Assembly (NCBI GenBank): GCA_030639445.1 | Contig: DAOWCR010000030.1 | Location: forward strand, 1-9,972 | DNA length: 9,972 bases | Direction of reading: 5' to 3' | Source: Dehalococcoidales bacterium | Lineage (GTDB): Bacteria; Chloroflexota; Dehalococcoidia; Dehalococcoidales; RBG-16-60-22 | In this document: in pieces, positions 6,032 to 9,972 of the stretch | Numbering within the stretch: the stretch's first letter is position 1 | Layout of the letters: every line of letters starts with the position of its first letter | Position numbers and translations under genes: made by a program | The notes under the pieces: model-generated | The model's database searches: none | What the model was told of the DNA's origin: nothing | Seen by the model: only the letters and a program-made list of their open reading frames with translations

Positions 6032-7542
6032 GACGACCGGTCGTCATCTATCCTTTTTGATATATCGGCCAGCTTTTGCATCGTTTCTTTTGTCCCGACT
6101 TTCTTCTGGCTTAGTTCTTCCTGAAGGCGCTCTATCCGTTTCAGGCTTTCCTCAATTTGCTTTTTAATCTGTGCCACCTGTTCCCGGGCTTGCTCTTCCA
6201 CTTCTCTGTCTTGTTTCGCTTCTCTGGCCTTCCCTCCGGTTTTCCCGGGTTTTTTGGCCTTCAGCTTGGCCTTTCCCCTGGTTTTTCTGGCTTCCGCCGC
6301 TTCTTGTTTCGCTTTCTCCATGGAGGCTTCGTAATCTCTTCTGGCCTTTTCCCTGGCTTCCTGTTCCGCCTGCTCTTCCGCTTCCTGTGCTTTTTTGGCT
6401 TCCTCGGCCTCCAGTTTGGCCTTTTCCCTGGCTTTCCTGGCTTCTTCGGCCCTGAGCCTGGCTTTCTCAATGGCGGCGGCGTATTCCCTTCTGGACTTCT
6501 CTCTGGCTTCCTCGGCCTCTAGTTTCACCTTTTCTTTAGCTTCCTGTTTCGCCTGTTGCCGGGCCTGTTTTGCCGCCTCCCTGGCTTCCCGTTCCGCCTG
6601 TTTACGGGCCTGCTCTGCCGTTTCCTGCGCTTTTTTAGCTTCCTCGGCCTCCAGTTTGGCTTTTTCCCTGGCTTCCCGTTCCGCCCGTTTTTCCGCTTCC
6701 CCGGTCTTTTTGGCCTCCTCAGCCTCCAGTTTGGCCTTTTCCCTGGCTTTCCTGGCTTCTTCGGCCCTGAGCCTGGCTTTTTCAATGGCGGCGGCGTATT
6801 CCCTTCTGGCTTTCTCTCTGGCTTCCCCGGCCTCCTGTTTTGCCTTTTCTTTGGCTTCCCGTTTTGCCTGTTGCCGGGCCTGTTTTGCCGCCTCCCTGGC
6901 TTCCTGTTCCGCCTGTTTACGGGCCTGCTCTGCCGCTTCCTGCGCTTTTTTGGCTTCCTCGGCCTCCAGTTTGGCTTTTTCCCCGGCTTCCCGTTCCGCC
7001 TGTTTGCTGGCCTGCTTTTCTGCCTCCCTGGCTTGTTTCCTTTCTTCGGCCTCCAGCTTGGCTTTTTCCCTGGCTTTTCTGGCTTCTTCGGCTTCCAGTT
7101 TCGCTTTCTCGATGGCGGTGGCGTATTCTCTTATCGCCTTCTTTCTGGCTTCCTGATATTCTTTTCTGGCCGTTTCCCTGGCTTCCAGCTTCGTCCATTT
7201 CCTGGTGGCTTTGGCTTCCAGTCTAGCCTGCTTCCTGGCCTGCCTTTTCGCCCTTCTCGCTTTTCTAGCTTCTGCCGCCTCCAGTTTGGCCTTCTCTTTG
7301 GTTATTCTGGCCTCTTCCGCTTCCAGTTTGGCTTTCTCGATGGCGGCGGCATATTCTTGTATTGCTTTCTCTCTGGCTTCTTCGTATTCTCTTTTTGTCT
7401 TTTCCCTGGCTTCCCGCTTTGCCTGTTCCCTGGCCCATATCCGGGCCTTCCGCTGTTTTTCCTGGCTTTCCCCGAACAGCGGATAGTGACAGTGCTGACA
7501 GTAGTCTCCACTGGTTCTTTGGCCGCAGTTAGCGCATATCAA
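6025..7542 (-). CDS. Zinc-ribbon protein with long charged repeat helix, function unknown
   Basis: A 505-residue protein I do not recognise as a named family. Residues 3-18 form a C-x2-C-x8-C-x2-C zinc ribbon (C3, C6, C15, C18). Residues about 28-445 are almost entirely Ala, Lys, Glu, Arg and Gln, with i/i+4 opposite charges, predicting a very long coiled coil or stable single alpha helix. Tandem repeats within it start at tyrosines in YAAAIEKA-like sequence (Y64, Y140, Y249, Y354, Y404). A Lys/Gly-rich break (about 421-445) precedes a heptad-like helix (about 452-483) and a polar tail. There is no signal peptide or membrane segment, so resemblance to the TolA helical domain is only compositional. 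The start is TTG, supported by GAGGT eight bases upstream and by the zinc ribbon beginning immediately. It has its own promoter downstream of the surface-protein gene. It could be a scaffold or spacer protein; this is a guess. Confidence 0.88.
   Translation of the reverse strand: MICANCGQRTSGDYCQHCHYPLFGESQEKQRKARIWAREQAKREAREKTKREYEEAREKAIQEYAAAIEKAKLEAEEARITKEKAKLEAAEARKARRAKRQARKQARLEAKATRKWTKLEARETARKEYQEARKKAIREYATAIEKAKLEAEEARKAREKAKLEAEERKQAREAEKQASKQAEREAGEKAKLEAEEAKKAQEAAEQARKQAEQEAREAAKQARQQAKREAKEKAKQEAGEAREKARREYAAAIEKARLRAEEARKAREKAKLEAEEAKKTGEAEKRAEREAREKAKLEAEEAKKAQETAEQARKQAEREAREAAKQARQQAKQEAKEKVKLEAEEAREKSRREYAAAIEKARLRAEEARKAREKAKLEAEEAKKAQEAEEQAEQEAREKARRDYEASMEKAKQEAAEARKTRGKAKLKAKKPGKTGGKAREAKQDREVEEQAREQVAQIKKQIEESLKRIERLQEELSQKKVGTKETMQKLADISKRIDDDRSSQ
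6334..7353 (-). repeat. Internal tandem repeats of the charged-helix gene
   Basis: Units begin at a conserved tyrosine codon: 7126-7353 (76 codons, most diverged), 6799-7125 (109 codons), 6484-6798 (105 codons) and 6334-6483 (50 codons). The 109- and 105-codon units are close copies differing mainly by a four-codon insertion. Over much of 6340-7000 the DNA matches itself at an offset of exactly 315 bases; for example CAATGGCGG occurs at 6468 and 6783, and TTTACGGGCC at 6601 and 6916. The high DNA similarity points to recent duplication. Confidence 0.88.
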
Positions 7543-7550
7543 TTTTTAGT

Positions 7551-7555
7551 ACCTC
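7551..7555 (-). promoter_or_regulatory. Ribosome binding site supporting a TTG start
   Basis: On the minus strand this reads GAGGT, eight bases before the TTG at 7540-7542. The only nearby ATG (7535-7537) is in another frame, so this site settles the start of the zinc-ribbon protein. Confidence 0.65.
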
Positions 7556-7579
7556 AGGTTTGCCGGTTTCCTAAAAGGT

Positions 7580-7607
7580 AATATAACATACCTTGGCGTT
7601 TGAGCAA
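7580..7607 (-). promoter_or_regulatory. Promoter of the zinc-ribbon/charged-helix gene
   Basis: On the minus strand TTGCTC (7602-7607), 16 bases, then TATATT (7580-7585), preceded by TGT as an extended -10. The -10 is strong and the -35 weak. It would give a leader of about 30 bases and separate this gene's expression from the upstream surface-protein gene. Confidence 0.55.
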
Positions 7608-7644
7608 AGGGCGGTGTTTGGAGTAGTTGTTGTTTTAGCTGGCG

Positions 7645-9972
7645 TTACGGGTTATACCTGCCGGGCCAGGGACGCCTGCCTCCCAGAATCAATACCAGGA
7701 TGATAACAAACAGCAGAAGAATCGTCAGGAGGAGGGCACCAATAAGGTATATTACCCAGCTGGGTGCCATTGAGGGCTGGGTCGGGGTGGTTGGCGGAGA
7801 CGGCGCGGGCGGTAATATCAATGGTGGTGGCGGTGATATCGGGGAGGGCATGGTCGGCAGGGGCAATGACATTGTCGGTGACAGCGCGGGTGTTGAAACC
7901 GGCGGCACCGGGGTTGACTCCGTGGTGAAGGCGCCCACCGCGCTCCAGGCACTGTAAGTATCAACGTTGCGTGCTCTTACCTTCCAGTAGTAAGTGGTGT
8001 CATAGTCCAGGCTGAGGTTACCCTGCCAGGCAGTGGCCGGTAAGGCGTAGGTGCCGGTCTTGATAATTGAGGGGTTGGTAAAGTGAATATCGGCACTGAG
8101 CAGCAGTTCGTATTTATCGGCGCCGGTTACCGCGCTCCACTGGAATAGCGGTTTTATCGGTACTCCGGTGGCACCGGCTTCGGGGCTTTCCAGCCTGAGA
8201 ACGGCTGACTCGGTGTCCAGGCTGGTGGTGAATGACTGTTTGGCGGACCATGGACTGTATACCGGCTGGCTGACTCTCACCCGCCAGTAGTAAGTAGCCC
8301 CCGGTTCCAGGGTGGGCAGCCGGGCTGAGCTAGTATTGGTGCTGCCTTCAAAGCCGCTGGGGACCGTGGAGAAATCGGTGTCATAATCAAGCTGCCACTG
8401 ATAGCTGGTGGCCCCGCTCACCGGTTCCCAGTCGATGCTGGTATTACTGACGGTGTAATTGATAAAGGTGCCGATGCCGGCGGCTGAGTCGGCGGGCGAA
8501 GTTGAAGTAACCGGTGAAGTCAAGCTATCGTTAAAAGTCATCAGCCGGGTGGTGGCGGTGTCCACCGACCATAGCCGGTGGCCGTGCCGCCATAGTCCGG
8601 AGAGCGTGGCATTGTCACTGAGACCACGGGTTGCCGTCTCGAAGACCGGTCCCAGGGAATAGGTCGGTTCCAGGCAGCGCTCCAGGCCGCCATCGGCCTG
8701 GGAGTTAGCGCTGTATAGAGTGCCCCCCGCGGCCACTACTACCTGGCTGAGCGTGGCGTCGCTGGGCAGGTTGCTATCGATGCTTTCCCACTCCGTTCCG
8801 GAGCCGGTGATAAAGCGGTAGACGCCCTCATCAGCGGTGGCGCTGGCGGCATAGACGGTGTGGTTGTGGCTGAAATCGGGGTCAAAGGCAACGGTTATTG
8901 CGCCGGTGAGCGGTGACGACGTAGCATATGTGGGCAGTGACTGGAATGAGGCGCCATTGTCAGTGGACTGGTACACCCAGCCGCTGCTGTTGCCGATAAG
9001 TATAGTCTCGTCCTGTTCGTAATCGGGTGACAGGACCAGAGAGTAAAAACTCTGGCTGCCGACGATTGTTCCGGTAGTGTAAGATAAACCGCCATTGGTG
9101 GTCAGGTAGACCAGTCCTTTACTGCCATCATAGCTGCCGAGGAACAGGGTAGAGTCATCGACCACTGCCCAGGCGTTGACGGTGATGGCCGCGCCGGTAG
9201 TGGGGTCAGCGGTGAGACGGAGGGTGAAGTTCTGGCCGTTGTCGGTTGATTTCCATATGGCGGCGCGGCTGTTACTGCTTCCGGCGAGGTACACTACCTG
9301 GTCGCTGTTGCCGTACCGGGGGGAGAGCTCGACCAGGTCAAGACTGTCGACGCTGGTCAGGGCGCTGGTGAATATCCTCTGCCACGTGGCGCCGCTGTTG
9401 GCACTCCGCCACAGGCTATGCTCGCTGCCGAAGGTGAGCAGGAATAGCGTGTTGTCCTGGTGGTAAACGGGAGAGGGTGCCAGGTCAACGATACTGCTTA
9501 CGGCGCTATCAATTAAGCCGACCTGGTTCCAGGTGACGCCGCTGTTATGGGTTACGGAGAAAGCGCTCTCGTCGCCGCTGGTGGTGGAATAAGCAGTGCC
9601 GCTGGTGCCGAAATCCGGTGCCATAAGTGTGCTGGTCTTGGACCCCCCGGTCGGCGCTCTACGGCTCCTTTTCCAGGTGCTGCCGCCGTCGGCACTAAAG
9701 TAAGTCTGGGAACTTGTCGCCGCGCCGGCCAGTAAGTTGGCGGCAGTGGCGTCGCCGTCTACGGATAGGCCGGTAAGGTCAATATTGCTCAGACCATGGG
9801 CCAGGCCGACGTTCAGGTCGGTGGCCGTAGAGTTGTCTGGGGCCAGGGCGGCGTCAATTTTATAGGCATCGCCATCCTCACTGCCGGTAGCAATGGCCAC
9901 AAACAGGCTACAATCCTCGGAGGTGACGTCATAGTCATCGGGGAAAGCAATTGCCGCCGAGGTGGCCGCCGC
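7645..9972 (-). CDS. Surface protein: Asp-box propeller repeats, Fn3-like modules, C-terminal anchor (5' partial)
   Basis: The reading frame is open to the window edge, so the start and signal peptide lie beyond 9972; 775 residues are visible. Numbering from the first visible codon, six Asp-box/BNR motifs (S/T-x-D/N-x-G-x-T-W/F type) begin near 93, 141, 190, 242, 291 and 336, about 45-52 residues apart, with strands such as LSPDYEQDETILIG between them; this suggests a beta-propeller. Two Fn3-like modules follow (about 490-583 and 593-684), each ending in YYWRVRV or YYWKVRA and then SFTT or AFTT. A Pro/Thr/Ser-rich linker (about 686-736) leads to one membrane helix (about 739-763) and a basic stub, GGRRPWPGRYNP. 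The protein is therefore probably outside the cell, anchored by its C-terminus; there is no LPXTG motif. A GTG at 9900 is an internal codon, because the repeat pattern continues upstream of it. Ligand or role unknown: adhesion, S-layer or glycan binding are possible. Confidence 0.9.
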   Translation of the reverse strand, partial: AAATSAAIAFPDDYDVTSEDCSLFVAIATGSEDGDAYKIDAALAPDNSTATDLNVGLAHGLSNIDLTGLSVDGDATAANLLAGAATSSQTYFSADGGSTWKRSRRAPTGGSKTSTLMAPDFGTSGTAYSTTSGDESAFSVTHNSGVTWNQVGLIDSAVSSIVDLAPSPVYHQDNTLFLLTFGSEHSLWRSANSGATWQRIFTSALTSVDSLDLVELSPRYGNSDQVVYLAGSSNSRAAIWKSTDNGQNFTLRLTADPTTGAAITVNAWAVVDDSTLFLGSYDGSKGLVYLTTNGGLSYTTGTIVGSQSFYSLVLSPDYEQDETILIGNSSGWVYQSTDNGASFQSLPTYATSSPLTGAITVAFDPDFSHNHTVYAASATADEGVYRFITGSGTEWESIDSNLPSDATLSQVVVAAGGTLYSANSQADGGLERCLEPTYSLGPVFETATRGLSDNATLSGLWRHGHRLWSVDTATTRLMTFNDSLTSPVTSTSPADSAAGIGTFINYTVSNTSIDWEPVSGATSYQWQLDYDTDFSTVPSGFEGSTNTSSARLPTLEPGATYYWRVRVSQPVYSPWSAKQSFTTSLDTESAVLRLESPEAGATGVPIKPLFQWSAVTGADKYELLLSADIHFTNPSIIKTGTYALPATAWQGNLSLDYDTTYYWKVRARNVDTYSAWSAVGAFTTESTPVPPVSTPALSPTMSLPLPTMPSPISPPPPLILPPAPSPPTTPTQPSMAPSWVIYLIGALLLTILLLFVIILVLILGGRRPWPGRYNP

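Noticed and set aside
6025..7542. TolA-type envelope protein
   Set aside because: The similarity is only Lys/Glu/Ala composition. There is no N-terminal membrane helix, no TolA C-terminal domain and no Tol-Pal neighbours.
6556..7581. 341-codon plus-strand frame rich in Phe, Gly and Leu, plus a 253-codon frame at 6395-7156
   Set aside because: Both are complements of the Lys/Glu/Ala repeat region, where minus-strand codon use leaves few stops on the other strand. The zinc ribbon, ribosome site and heptads support only the minus-strand gene.
9898..9900. GTG as the start codon of the surface protein
   Set aside because: The frame continues open to the window edge, and the upstream codons read as part of the same repeat pattern, so the true start is outside the window.

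Overview
The window looks like a bacterial chromosome segment, most plausibly from the Chloroflexota and possibly Dehalococcoidia-like. That placement is an inference. It rests on a CIRCE/HrcA-controlled chaperone operon, a large surface protein with Asp-box repeats, Fn3-like modules and a C-terminal membrane anchor but no LPXTG motif, and a COG2220-type metallo-beta-lactamase-fold protein. No phylogeny could be run. Four of the six coding regions lie on the minus strand in intact, co-oriented blocks, and nothing in the window points to a phage or plasmid.

Layout from left to right. Positions 1-493 carry no gene. They hold a dense set of repeats and hairpins: two copies of a two-hairpin element facing each other, a degenerate tandem repeat of period 37-38 between them, and a perfect 20-bp palindrome. 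This stretch is also the 3' flank of the dnaK operon and includes plausible terminators. Positions 494-4147 hold the heat-shock operon hrcA-grpE-dnaK on the minus strand, preceded by a sigma70-like promoter (4195-4224) and a near-perfect CIRCE operator (4160-4186). dnaJ is not in the roughly 490 bases downstream of dnaK. Positions 4225-4265 look like an intrinsic terminator for the next gene, a PhoB/OmpR-type response regulator (4411-5106, minus) with no kinase beside it. A divergent intergenic region (5107-5398) contains a promoter in each direction and a long imperfect stem-loop.

Rightward from 5399 lies a metallo-beta-lactamase-fold protein that appears to be expressed as a leaderless mRNA. 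It converges on, and overlaps by 7 bp, a minus-strand gene (6025-7542). That gene encodes a zinc-ribbon protein with more than 400 residues of charged Lys/Glu/Arg/Ala helix built from tandem repeats. The right end is the 3' part of a large surface protein (7645 to beyond 9972): Asp-box beta-propeller-like repeats, two fibronectin-III-like modules, a Pro/Thr/Ser linker and one C-terminal membrane helix.

How the genes work together: HrcA represses its own operon through CIRCE, and GrpE is the nucleotide exchange factor of DnaK. dnaK starts directly on the grpE stop codon, so the two are probably translationally coupled. The remaining genes have separate promoters and no demonstrated link to the chaperone operon. 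The least explained parts are the repeat cluster at 1-493, the structured region at 5241-5319 and the zinc-ribbon/charged-helix protein.
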